Source: Yes71-27 sp040758635 (GTDB lineage: Bacteria > Bacillota > Desulfotomaculia > Desulfotomaculales > Ammonificaceae). Taken from it: a DNA stretch of 30,318 nucleotides. The notes under the pieces were generated by a model, which saw only the letters and a list, made by a program, of their open reading frames with translations, searched no databases and was not told where the DNA came from. The position numbers and the translations under genes were made by a program. Shown here in pieces: positions 15,232 to 22,806 of the stretch (position 1 is the first letter of the stretch; each line of letters opens with the position of its first letter). The stretch is taken from the NCBI GenBank assembly GCA_040758635.1, contig JBFLVI010000031.1, positions 1 to 30,318 of the forward strand. Direction: 5' to 3'.

Positions 15232-16176
15232 TTAGTCACTGTTCTTCCGCAGCGAGAGTCCCAGTTCCGCCAGCTTTTGCTTGACCTCTTCCAGCGACTT
15301 CTTCCCCAGGTTGCGGACCTTGATCATTTCCTCCTCGTCCCGCTGGATCAATTCTTCCACGGTGTTGATTCCGGCCCGCTTCAAGCAGTTGTAAGAACGT
15401 ACCGAAAGGTCGAGTTCCTCGATCGGCATTTCCAGCAACCGGTTTTTCTTCTCCTCTTCCTTCTCCACCATGATCTCCATCTTGCTTACCGTATCACTCA
15501 AGCCCATGAAGAGCTGGAAGTGTTCGCACAGGATGCGGGCCGCCAGGCTTACCGCCTCGTCCGACCGGATGCACCCGTTGGTCCAAACATCCAGTACCAG
15601 TTTATCGTAATCGGTCACTTGGCCAACACGAATGCTCTCAATGTTATAACTTACCCGCTTGACCGGAGAAAAATCAGCATCGACCGGGATCACGCCAATC
15701 ACATACTCGGCACGCTGGCGCTCCACCGGAACGTATCCCCTTCCCCGGGCGACCGTAATCTCCATGAAGAGGCGGGCTTCGGGTGAAAGGCTCGCGATAT
15801 AATGTTCGGGGTTGATGATCTCCACGTCAGCGTCCGTGGTGATGTCCGACGCGCGGACCACTCTCTCCCCGGTGGCCTCGATCCGGAGGGTGCGCTCTTC
15901 GTCGGTGTGCATCTTGATCTTTAAACCCTTCAGGTTGAGGACCAACTCGGTCACATCCTCCCTGACCCCGGGAATCACCGAAAACTCGTGCAGCACTCCT
16001 TCTATTTTCACTGCGGTTACCGCAGCCCCGGGAATGGAGGACAGCAGGACTCGCCGCAGAGAATTCCCGATGGTGGTGCCGTATCCCCGTTCCAGCGGTT
16101 CGACGACAAAGCGGCCGTAATCTCCGGCAGGAGAAAAGGCCTCGCAGTTGATCCTCGGCTTTTCAATCTCCAGCAT
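15232..16176 (-). CDS. rpoA: DNA-directed RNA polymerase alpha subunit
   Basis: 314 residues. The N-terminal assembly domain (FVVEPLERGYGTTIGNSLRR, SSIPGAAVTAVKIEGVLHEF, about residues 1-230) is followed by an acidic/lysine linker (EKEEEKKNRLLE). The C-terminal domain (ELDLSVRSYNCLKRAGINTV, VRNLGKKSLEEV) binds UP-element DNA and activators. The start at the ATG (MLEIEKPRINCE) has AAGGGGG about 8 nt upstream. Eleven codons of open frame upstream are not conserved-looking. It lies 36 nt after rpsD. Confidence 0.97.
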   Translation of the reverse strand: MLEIEKPRINCEAFSPAGDYGRFVVEPLERGYGTTIGNSLRRVLLSSIPGAAVTAVKIEGVLHEFSVIPGVREDVTELVLNLKGLKIKMHTDEERTLRIEATGERVVRASDITTDADVEIINPEHYIASLSPEARLFMEITVARGRGYVPVERQRAEYVIGVIPVDADFSPVKRVSYNIESIRVGQVTDYDKLVLDVWTNGCIRSDEAVSLAARILCEHFQLFMGLSDTVSKMEIMVEKEEEKKNRLLEMPIEELDLSVRSYNCLKRAGINTVEELIQRDEEEMIKVRNLGKKSLEEVKQKLAELGLSLRKNSD

Positions 16177-16212
16177 ACACAGCCCCCTTAAAGCCAGATT
16201 TACTGCCACTCC

Positions 16213-16839
16213 CTAACGCGAGTAGAGTTCGACAATGAGCTGCTCCTTTACAGGAACGTCAATCTGGTCCCTGGTTGGATAGGCCACCACTTCGCCGGTG
16301 GCCGCTTCCGCATCGTAACTCAGCCAGGCCGGGGGTGTGGTTTGTGCCGCCCGTTCGATCAATTCCTTGACCCGCAGCGACTCCCTCGACCCTTCCGCCA
16401 CGCTGACCCTATCGCCGACCCGGACCAGATAGGAAGGAATCGTCACCTTGCGTCCGTTCACTTTGAAGTGGCCGTGCCGGACAAGTTGCCGCGCTTCGGT
16501 TCGGGAAGCCGCCAGACCCAGCCGGTAAACTACGTTATCGAGACGCCGCTCCAAAAGCCGCAAGAGATTCTCACCGGTGATGCCCCGCTGTCGCTCCGCT
16601 TTCTCGAAATAATTGCGAAACTGTGCTTCGAGCACCCCGTAAATCCGCCGTACCTTCTGCTTTTCCCGCAGCTGTACCGCATACTCAGTAAACTTCCGCC
16701 GCGCCCGGCCGTGCTGTCCCGGTGGGAAGTTCCGCCGCTCGATAGCACAGCGGTTGCTGTAGCACCGGTCGCCTTTGAGGTAAAGCTTAACCCCTTCCCG
16801 GCGACAGAGCCGGCAGCGTGCTTCCGTGTAACGTGCCAT
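16213..16839 (-). CDS. rpsD: 30S ribosomal protein S4 (zinc-binding form)
   Basis: 208 residues from the ATG at 16839 (MARYTEARCRLCRREG). The protein nucleates 16S rRNA folding in the small subunit. Cys9, Cys12, Cys26 and Cys31 form the zinc site of the C+ version. The S4 RNA-binding domain is RRLDNVVYRLGLAASRTEAR followed by VRHGHFKVNGRKV. S4 commonly represses the alpha operon in other bacteria; no such leader structure was confirmed here. The open frame upstream of this ATG overlaps rpsK and was rejected. Confidence 0.97.
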   Translation of the reverse strand: MARYTEARCRLCRREGVKLYLKGDRCYSNRCAIERRNFPPGQHGRARRKFTEYAVQLREKQKVRRIYGVLEAQFRNYFEKAERQRGITGENLLRLLERRLDNVVYRLGLAASRTEARQLVRHGHFKVNGRKVTIPSYLVRVGDRVSVAEGSRESLRVKELIERAAQTTPPAWLSYDAEAATGEVVAYPTRDQIDVPVKEQLIVELYSR

Positions 16840-16855
16840 CTCTCTGCAACACCTC

Positions 16856-17242
16856 CTATACCCGCCGGCGCTTGGGGGGCCGGCAGCCGTTATGGGGCAC
16901 GGGGGTAACATCCTTAATGAGGCTCACCTGAAGGCCTGCCGCCTGCAGGGAGCGGATCGCAGCCTCCCGCCCCGCACCGGGACCCTTCACCAAGACCGAG
17001 ACTTCTTTCATTCCGTGTTCCATTGCCTCACGCGCAGCTTTTTCTGCAGCCATCTGGGCCGCGAAGGGCGTGCTCTTCCTGCTTCCCTTGAAGCCAACCG
17101 TACCCGCACTCGCCCACGCTACGGTGTTTCCGTTGGCGTCCGTAATGGTAACCAGCGTGTTGTTGAACGTAGACTTGATGTGTGCCACGCCCTGTTCGAT
17201 ATTCTTTCGCTCTTTTTTTCTGGTTCGCGCACGTCGCGCCAT
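16856..17242 (-). CDS. rpsK: 30S ribosomal protein S11
   Basis: 128 residues. GVAHIKSTFNNTLVTITDANG and AWASAGTVGFKGSRKSTPFA are the conserved core, and the C-terminus DVTPVPHNGCRPPKRRRV is diagnostic. It forms part of the platform near the E-site mRNA. ATG start with GGAGGGTAAT upstream, 12 nt after rpsM. Confidence 0.97.
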   Translation of the reverse strand: MARRARTRKKERKNIEQGVAHIKSTFNNTLVTITDANGNTVAWASAGTVGFKGSRKSTPFAAQMAAEKAAREAMEHGMKEVSVLVKGPGAGREAAIRSLQAAGLQVSLIKDVTPVPHNGCRPPKRRRV

Positions 17243-17254
17243 CCATTACCCTCC

Positions 17255-17626
17255 TTATTTCTTCCTTCTTACGCCGACCGTCCGGCGCGGCCCTTTACGG
17301 GTTCGGGCGTTGGTACGGGTGCGCTGGCCCCGCACCGGCAATCCGCGCCTGTGCCGGACCCCCCGGTAGCAGCCGATCTCCATCAGGCGCTTGATATTCA
17401 TTGCCGTCTCCCGCCGCAGGTCGCCTTCAACCTTAAACTCCCGGTCGATGACTTCACGCAAACGGGAGACTTCGTCTTCCGCAAGGTTCTTCACCCTGGT
17501 GTCCGGGTTGACTCCCGTTTTGGCCAGGATTTTCTTGGCATTCGAACGGCCGATGCCGTAAATATACGTCAGCGCTACCTCTACGCGCTTGTCCTTGGGC
17601 AGATCAACCCCTGCAATCCGTGCCAA
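17255..17626 (-). CDS. rpsM: 30S ribosomal protein S13
   Basis: 123 residues: MARIAGVDLPKDKRVEVALT, YGIGRSNAKKIL and the basic tail GLPVRGQRTRTNARTRKGP. It contacts the P-site tRNA and the B1 intersubunit bridges. The start codon is TTG, supported by GGAGG eight nt upstream and by exact match to the conserved N-terminus. It lies 12 nt after rpmJ. Confidence 0.97.
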   Translation of the reverse strand: MARIAGVDLPKDKRVEVALTYIYGIGRSNAKKILAKTGVNPDTRVKNLAEDEVSRLREVIDREFKVEGDLRRETAMNIKRLMEIGCYRGVRHRRGLPVRGQRTRTNARTRKGPRRTVGVRRKK

Positions 17627-17638
17627 CCTTACTACCTC

Positions 17639-17752
17639 CTAACCTTGTTTTTGTTTGTGCTTCGGATTGGCGCAAATCACCATTACCTTTCCTTTGCGCC
17701 GGATTATCTTGCACTTCTCGCAAATTACCTTCACCGACGGTCTCACCTTCAT
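17639..17752 (-). CDS. rpmJ: 50S ribosomal protein L36 (zinc-binding form)
   Basis: A 37-residue protein starting MKVRPSVKVICEKCKIIRRK and ending NPKHKQKQG. Cys11, Cys14, Cys27 and His32 are the zinc ligands of the C+ form. GGGAGG lies nine nt before the ATG. It sits between infA and rpsM as in most bacteria and is short enough to be missed by length cut-offs. It is preceded by an unusually long 164-nt spacer. Confidence 0.96.
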   Translation of the reverse strand: MKVRPSVKVICEKCKIIRRKGKVMVICANPKHKQKQG

Positions 17753-17806
17753 CGTCCGAAACCTCCCAAATGCAAAAATTCGCCTCGCTCATGAGATTCG
17801 AAAGCC

Positions 17807-17905
17807 GCCCAGCACTCAACCCCACACTTGGTGGTTATGGGGCTTCTTCCGGTCGTTTAGCTTGACCCCGGGTTAACCCTTCAAGGGCCGAGTTGAATGC
17901 CGGGC
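17807..17905 (-). repeat. Inverted-repeat element, copy A (infA-rpmJ spacer)
   Basis: Arms GCCCAGCACTCAAC (17807-17820, + strand) and GTTGAATGCCGGGC (17892-17905) are near-complementary over 14 bp around a 71-nt interior. The two non-Watson-Crick positions become G-U pairs only in RNA from the minus strand, the operon sense. The interior holds smaller palindromes (GGGTTAACCC; CCCTTGAAGGG on the minus strand). The same arms recur upstream of rplC (copy B). It could be a folded mRNA element or the ends of a small mobile repeat. Confidence 0.6.
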
Positions 17906-17916
17906 AATTCCAGCCT

Positions 17917-18135
17917 CTATTTATACCGGTAAACAATCCGGCCCCGGGTCAGGTCGTAGGGCGAAAGCTCCACCATCACCTTGTCACCGGGCAGGATGCG
18001 GATGAAGTGCATCCGGATCTTGCCGGAGACGTGCGCCAGAACCTTGTGCCCGTTCGCAAGCTCCACCCTGAACATCGCGTTGGGCAACGGTTCGATGACG
18101 GTGCCTTCGACCTCGATTACATCCTGCTTCGACAT
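17917..18135 (-). CDS. infA: Translation initiation factor IF-1
   Basis: 72 residues, the standard length. MSKQDVIEVEGTVIEPLPNA, FRVELANGHKVLAHVSGKIR and the ending LTRGRIVYRYK define the OB-fold factor that occupies the A site during initiation. GGGGGGAGG lies immediately upstream of the ATG. It is followed by 164 nt before rpmJ. Confidence 0.97.
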   Translation of the reverse strand: MSKQDVIEVEGTVIEPLPNAMFRVELANGHKVLAHVSGKIRMHFIRILPGDKVMVELSPYDLTRGRIVYRYK

Positions 18136-18225
18136 AGGGCCTCCCCCCGCGAAAGGACGCCGGTTCTCGTCTTACGCTTTTCAGAACCGAGAAAACTTAG
18201 CACCATCTTCCTCCCAGAAAACAAG

Positions 18226-18516
18226 CTACTCCCCCTCTTTTTTCACCAACTGCGCCAGTGCCCCTCTTATCTCGGCGTTGGTCACCCGCTCGCCGCGCGC
18301 CAGCTTCGCCGCGACCGTTTCGGCTACCGCCGGCCGCAGTTGCAGGTGCTTCACATTCTTTTCCTTCGGATTTTCTATCCGGCGGATAGTCCCGTCGACG
18401 ACCCTCACCAGCCGCTCCGACACAACCTGGTAGATCAGGTAGTGCCGTCCGCGGTCACGCCCGGCCTTCGAGATCACCAGCCGTCCCACCTGTGGCTCCT
18501 TGTTATCGGATCCCAA
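18226..18516 (-). CDS. KOW-domain RNA-binding protein (L14e/L27e-like)
   Basis: 96 residues beginning VGRLVISKAGRDRGRHYLIY after an eight-residue lead. This is a KOW motif as in ribosomal L14e/L6e/L27e. VVDGTIRRIENPKEKNVKHL follows, and the tail ends in a lysine/glutamate-rich KKEGE. Small KOW proteins in this exact place (map-KOW-infA) are common in clostridia, and their role in translation is not established. The start is TTG, supported by GGAGG at good distance, 16 nt after map. The 90 nt to infA hold nothing evident. Confidence 0.88.
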   Translation of the reverse strand: MGSDNKEPQVGRLVISKAGRDRGRHYLIYQVVSERLVRVVDGTIRRIENPKEKNVKHLQLRPAVAETVAAKLARGERVTNAEIRGALAQLVKKEGE

Positions 18517-18532
18517 AGGGTTGCACCTCCGT

Positions 18533-19279
18533 CTAAAGACGGGTTAAAATCTCTGCCGCCCCGTTCCGGACCACCACGGTATGTTCAAAATGCGCCGAAA
18601 GCTTGCCGTCCTTCGTAACAACGGTCCAGTTGTCCTCAAGTACCGCCACTTCATACGTACCTGCGTTTACCATCGGCTCGATCGCCAGCGTCATCCCCTC
18701 TTCCAGCCGGGGGCCCCGCCCCGGAGGGCCGAAATTCGGCACCTGGGGATCCTCGTGCATCCTGCTGCCGATGCCGTGCCCGACAAAGTCGCGCACCACG
18801 GAAAAGCCGTGCTTCTCGACATATACCTGGATGGCGTGGGAAATGTCTGTGAGCCGGTTCCCGGCCACCGCTTTCTTTATCCCCTCATAAAGCGCCTCCT
18901 CAGTCACCCGCAACAGCCGCGCCGCTTCGCCGTCTATCTCCCCCACGGGAAACGTGGCCGCGGCATCCCCGTAATATCCGTGGACCTCCGCACCTACGTC
19001 GATGCTGATAATGTCCCCGGCTTTAAGCCGCCGCGGTCCCGGAATCCCGTGCACCACCTGTTCATTAACCGAGGTGCAGATGCTGGCCGGAAATCCGTAA
19101 AGGCCTTTGAAGGCTGGCCGCGCTTTTTGCCTTCTGATCAAATCCTCGGCCAGCGTGCTCAACTCCCCCGTAGTAACCCCGGGCTTAATCGCCTTTCCCA
19201 ACTCTTTCAGAGTCAGCGCCACGATCCGCCCGGCCTTCCGCATGTAACGCAGTTCCCGTTCCGATTTCCGCGAAATCAT
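18533..19279 (-). CDS. map: Methionine aminopeptidase, type I
   Basis: A 248-residue enzyme removing the N-terminal Met from new proteins. The five metal ligands are visible in order: Asp in ISIDVGAEV, Asp in YYGDAAATF, His in DFVGHGIGS, Glu in LAIEPMVN and Glu in SAHFEHTVVV. TSVNEQVVHGIPG is also conserved. It follows secY by 16 nt. The adk gene that normally sits between secY and map in Firmicutes is absent. The ribosome site before the ATG is weak (GGGGT), perhaps reflecting coupling to secY. Confidence 0.96.
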   Translation of the reverse strand: MISRKSERELRYMRKAGRIVALTLKELGKAIKPGVTTGELSTLAEDLIRRQKARPAFKGLYGFPASICTSVNEQVVHGIPGPRRLKAGDIISIDVGAEVHGYYGDAAATFPVGEIDGEAARLLRVTEEALYEGIKKAVAGNRLTDISHAIQVYVEKHGFSVVRDFVGHGIGSRMHEDPQVPNFGPPGRGPRLEEGMTLAIEPMVNAGTYEVAVLEDNWTVVTKDGKLSAHFEHTVVVRNGAAEILTRL

Positions 19280-19295
19280 ACCCCAAAAACCCGCT

Positions 19296-20555
19296 CTACT
19301 TGATAAAACCCTGATAACTACGCATCAACAAGTGCGCCTCCAACTGCTTCATGGTTTCCAAGGCCACGCCTACCACGATCAAGAGCGCCGTGCCGCCGAA
19401 ATAGATGTTCGGAATCCGGGTAGCCAGCAGCACGAAATTGGGCAAAATGGCGATTAGCGCCAGGAAAACCGCGCCGGCAAGGGTGATCCGGCTAATCACC
19501 TTGTTGATGTACTCGGCCGTGGGCCTCCCCGGTCTGATCCCGGGAATGAAACCGCCGTACTTCTTAATGTTATCCGCCACGTCCACCGGGTTCATGATCA
19601 CCGCCGTGTAAAAGTACGTGAATCCGATGATCAAGAACGCGTAAATCAGGGTATGCAGCGGCGACCCCCAGTGAAATATCCTGAGGTACCAGTCGGCGAC
19701 CACGTTCCCCGTAAGCCAGCCGGCCACCTGCTCCGGAAAAATCAGGAGCGAGGAGGCAAAGATCACCGGAATAACGCCGGCCATGTTTACCCGGAGCGGC
19801 AGGTGGGTACTCTGCCCCCCGTAAACTTTACGCCCGACGACCCGCTTCGTGTACTGCACCGGAATTCGCCGCTGCCCCTCGTTCACCGCCACGATCCCAG
19901 CGATCACCGCCACGGCGATGACCACGAGGACGATGATGCTCAGGATGTTGATGGTTCCCGCCTGCAGGTACTCCAAAATCCTGCTGCCGCCGGCGGGGAT
20001 CCGGGAAACGATACCTGCAAAGATCAAGAGCGAAATACCGTTGCCGATCCCTTTCTCGGTGATTTGCTCGCCCAGCCACATCAGGAACACCGTGCCTGCC
20101 GTAAGGCTGATCGCCACCACCAGGTAGCTGAAAAACCCGGGGTGCAAAAGCGCGCGCCGCAAGAACATCGCCATCCCGACCGCCTGGAGGAAGGCCAGGA
20201 TCACGGTTCCGTAGCGCGTGTACTGGATGATTTTCTTGCGCCCCTCTTCCCCTTCCTTGGACAGCCTTTCCAGGTGCGGAACGACCACCGTCAAGAGCTG
20301 CATGATGATCGAGGAGTTAATGTACGGGGTGATGCTCATCGCGAACACCGAAAAGTTCTTGAACGCCCCGCCCGAAATTACGTCGAAGAAGCCGAAAAGC
20401 GCACCGGTCTTTATCAGTTCCGCAACCACGTCCGGATTGACTCCTGGCACGGGGATGTGCACTCCCAGCCGGAAGACCAGCAGCAGGCCGAGGGTAAAGA
20501 AGAGCCGCGTCCGGAGTTCCTGGGTGTCAAACGCGCTTTTAAGCCGGTCAAGCAT
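19296..20555 (-). CDS. secY: Protein translocase channel subunit SecY
   Basis: 419 residues with about ten membrane helices, forming the SecYEG pore for protein export and membrane insertion. Conserved stretches include RLGVHIPVPGVNPDV, SIMQLLTVVVPHLERLSKEG, KGIGNGISLLIFAGIV, the cytoplasmic loop QYTKRVVGRKVYGGQSTHLP and NIKKYGGFIPGIRPG near the C-terminus. The ATG immediately follows the rplO stop (TAAATG), so translation is coupled. Confidence 0.97.
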   Translation of the reverse strand: MLDRLKSAFDTQELRTRLFFTLGLLLVFRLGVHIPVPGVNPDVVAELIKTGALFGFFDVISGGAFKNFSVFAMSITPYINSSIIMQLLTVVVPHLERLSKEGEEGRKKIIQYTRYGTVILAFLQAVGMAMFLRRALLHPGFFSYLVVAISLTAGTVFLMWLGEQITEKGIGNGISLLIFAGIVSRIPAGGSRILEYLQAGTINILSIIVLVVIAVAVIAGIVAVNEGQRRIPVQYTKRVVGRKVYGGQSTHLPLRVNMAGVIPVIFASSLLIFPEQVAGWLTGNVVADWYLRIFHWGSPLHTLIYAFLIIGFTYFYTAVIMNPVDVADNIKKYGGFIPGIRPGRPTAEYINKVISRITLAGAVFLALIAILPNFVLLATRIPNIYFGGTALLIVVGVALETMKQLEAHLLMRSYQGFIK

Positions 20556-20993
20556 TTAAATCACCTCGGCTTTGCCGCCCGCCGCCTCGATCTTCTGGGC
20601 GGCCGTCCGGCTGAAGGCCTGCGCCCTCACGGTGAGGGCACGGTTCAGTTCTCCGGTCCCCAGGATCTTCACCGCGCCGCTTTTCTTCACAATCCCGGCT
20701 TCGCGCAGGACCTCCGGTGTGACCACGGCCCCGTCCTCAAACCGGTTCAGCTTGCTGACGTTGACCGCAACATATTCCTTCTTAAAAATGTTCGTAAAGC
20801 CGCGCTTTGGCATCCGGCGGACCAGCGGCATCTGCCCGCCCTCAAAACCAGGGCGCACGCCTCCACCCGACCGGGCCTTCTGGCCCTTGGTCCCCCGGCC
20901 GGCCGTTTTGCCGAGGCCTGAACCGGTCCCCTGTCCCTTGCGGACCGGCTTGCGCCGTGCGCCTCGCGCCGGTTTCAACTCTGAAAGCCGCAT
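20556..20993 (-). CDS. rplO: 50S ribosomal protein L15
   Basis: 145 residues from the ATG at 20993 (MRLSELKPARGARRK). The glycine-rich stretch GQGTGSGLGKTAGRGTKGQK and GFEGGQMPLVRRMPKRGFTN are diagnostic of L15. A purine-rich GGGGAAGG precedes the start. The open frame upstream to 21071 is not L15-like. Normally rpmD precedes this gene; here there is a 178-nt spacer without it. Confidence 0.97.
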   Translation of the reverse strand: MRLSELKPARGARRKPVRKGQGTGSGLGKTAGRGTKGQKARSGGGVRPGFEGGQMPLVRRMPKRGFTNIFKKEYVAVNVSKLNRFEDGAVVTPEVLREAGIVKKSGAVKILGTGELNRALTVRAQAFSRTAAQKIEAAGGKAEVI

Positions 20994-21171
20994 AATCCTT
21001 CCCCACTCTCCTCTTCCCGGAAGGCCGGCCGGCAAGCCGCACTGCAGTTCCTCAACCCGGCAGCCTCCCAAGATTAATTAAGACCTCCCGAACAACCGGA
21101 AGTACGAGCCCTCCGGGCTCAATCTCCGCAGCGCTTCCTGCTTCTCCCTATCAGCCGGAAGCAGCCCCGCA
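20994..21171 (-). other. Spacer at the position of the missing rpmD
   Basis: 178 nt between rpsE and rplO, where L30 (about 60 codons) is normally encoded. No intact L30 frame exists on either strand. It contains a 6-bp hairpin GAGCCC-TCC-GGGCTC (21106-21120). On the minus strand, L30-like words lie in two different frames (LIG near 21146-21154, then EKQEALRRL just downstream). This might be a decayed rpmD or chance. Confidence 0.4.
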
Positions 21172-21684
21172 CTATCTTTCCCTGGCCGGCGCAGAACCGC
21201 CCACAGCCGTACCGCGCAGGCGGGCGACCTCCTCCGGGTGCTTCAGCTTACTCAGGGCGTCAAAGGTGGCCCGCGTCATGTTGTGCGGGTTGTTCGAACC
21301 CAGCGACTTGGTGAGGATGTCCCTGATGCCCGCCAACTCAAGCACGGCACGGACGGCCCCGCCGGCAATCACCCCCGTACCCGGCGCAGCCGGCTTCAAA
21401 ATCACCTTCCCGGCCCCGAAATGTCCGATTACCTCGTAAGGGATCGTAGTACCGATCATCGGGACTCTAACCAGATTCTTTTTCGCATCCTCAATCCCCT
21501 TTCGAATGGCTTCCGGAACTTCACCGGCCTTGCCGAGTCCCGCGCCCACGTGACCCTGTCCGTCGCCGACAATGACCAGCACCGAAAAGCTGAACCGCCG
21601 GCCGCCCTTAACCACCTTGGCGCAGCGTCTGATGGACACCACTTTTTCGGTCAGTTCTACTTTGGAACCGTCAACCTGCTCCAC
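21172..21684 (-). CDS. rpsE: 30S ribosomal protein S5
   Basis: 170 residues from the GTG at 21684 (VEQVDGSKVELTEKVV), which has a strong AAAGGAGG five to six nt upstream. An ATG nine codons earlier has only a poor site. RCAKVVKGGRRFSFSVLVIV and the C-terminal domain (FGAGKVILKPAAPGTGVIAG, SLGSNNPHNMTRATFDAL) are typical. The protein acts in decoding accuracy and in the mRNA entry channel. It is flanked by two long spacers (175 and 178 nt), unusual for this operon. Confidence 0.97.
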   Translation of the reverse strand: MEQVDGSKVELTEKVVSIRRCAKVVKGGRRFSFSVLVIVGDGQGHVGAGLGKAGEVPEAIRKGIEDAKKNLVRVPMIGTTIPYEVIGHFGAGKVILKPAAPGTGVIAGGAVRAVLELAGIRDILTKSLGSNNPHNMTRATFDALSKLKHPEEVARLRGTAVGGSAPARER

Positions 21685-21859
21685 TTTTTCCCTCCTTTGA
21701 AACCGCTTCATTAAACCTGTCCGCTTTCCTCCGTGCCCGCCGTCCGGGACTCCCGTGTTGCCGTAGTGTCCCGCCGGGCGGCAGCTTCTCTCTCCAACCC
21801 ACTCTACTTCTCACAATCCTTAATACCATCCGGTTTCAGAAACCGGCGGATTCCCGCAC

Positions 21860-22225
21860 CTAAAACTCCAGTCCGCCCTCGCGTGCCGCCTCCGCCAGGG
21901 CTTTTACCCGGCCGTGATAAAGGTACCCGGCACGGTCGAAGACCACCTTGGTGATCCCCTTTGCCTTCGCCTTTTCCGCAACCAGCTTCCCGACGGCAGC
22001 CGCCCCAGAAACATTGCCGCCCGTTACTTTCCCCCGGAGTTCCGGCGAAAGGGATGATGCCGCAACCAGCGTAATTCCCCGGTCGTCATCGATAATCTGC
22101 GCGTAAATGTGGTTCAGGCTCCGGAAAACGTTCAGCCGCGGCCGTTCGGCGGTGCCGTAAACCTTCTTGCGCACCCGCAGCCGGCGCCGCTGCCGGAGTT
22201 CTTTGCGGTTGACCTTCTGTAACAA
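21860..22225 (-). CDS. rplR: 50S ribosomal protein L18
   Basis: 121 residues that bind 5S rRNA: LRVRKKVYGTAERPRLNVFR, SLNHIYAQIIDDDRGITLVA and KVVFDRAGYLYHGRVKALAE. The start is TTG with GGGGGG about 8 nt upstream, 17 nt after rplF. The 175-nt spacer to rpsE carries hairpins but no gene. Confidence 0.97.
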   Translation of the reverse strand: MLQKVNRKELRQRRRLRVRKKVYGTAERPRLNVFRSLNHIYAQIIDDDRGITLVAASSLSPELRGKVTGGNVSGAAAVGKLVAEKAKAKGITKVVFDRAGYLYHGRVKALAEAAREGGLEF

Positions 22226-22242
22226 GCCTTGATCCCCCCAAC

Positions 22243-22791
22243 CTAACTCTTCCCTTTGCCGCCGGCCTTCCCGGCTTTGCGGCGGATGGTTTCGCCTTCG
22301 TACCTGATACCTTTGCCTTTATAGGGCTCCGGTTCCCGGAAACTCCTGATGTAAGCGGCAAACTGCCCCACTTTTTCCTTGTCCGTACCCTTAACGATGA
22401 TTCTGGTCGCCGCCGGCACCTCGATCTCCAGCCCGGCCGGAGGCTCAATCTCCACGGGGTGCGAGTACCCCAGCGCCAGCGTAACTTTCTGCCCCTGTTT
22501 GGTCGCCCGGTACCCCACACCCACGATTTCGAGCGTCTTGGCAAATCCCTTGGTGACCCCGACGACCATGTTATTCAACAGCGTCCGGCTCAACCCGTGC
22601 AGGGCCCTGTCCTGCGGCGCGTCTGAGCGGCGCTCCACCACGAGCTGGCCGTCCTCCTTCCTGATGGTTACCGCTGACGGGAACTCCCGGTCCAGGGTGC
22701 CAAGCGGGCCTTTTACCGTAACCCTGTTCCCTTCGATCAGCACTTCCACCCCGTCCGGGACGGGAACAGGTTTTTTACCAATCCGCGACAT
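22243..22791 (-). CDS. rplF: 50S ribosomal protein L6
   Basis: 182 residues: MSRIGKKPVPVPDGVEVLIE, VKGPLGTLDREF, GFAKTLEIVGVGYRA and the C-terminal YIRSFREPEPYKGKGIRYEG followed by a basic tail. It lies near the factor-binding site of the large subunit. ATG start, 15 nt after rpsH. Confidence 0.97.
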   Translation of the reverse strand: MSRIGKKPVPVPDGVEVLIEGNRVTVKGPLGTLDREFPSAVTIRKEDGQLVVERRSDAPQDRALHGLSRTLLNNMVVGVTKGFAKTLEIVGVGYRATKQGQKVTLALGYSHPVEIEPPAGLEIEVPAATRIIVKGTDKEKVGQFAAYIRSFREPEPYKGKGIRYEGETIRRKAGKAGGKGKS

Positions 22792-22806
22792 AAGCCACCT
22801 CCCCCG

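Noticed and set aside
19653..20921. A 422-codon open frame on the plus strand opposite secY and rplO
   Set aside because: It spans two conserved genes in antisense. His/Arg/Pro/Gln-rich shadow with no motif.
21712..21859. Possible small gene in the rplR-rpsE spacer
   Set aside because: Frames are short, lack a ribosome site and are interrupted by hairpin sequences.
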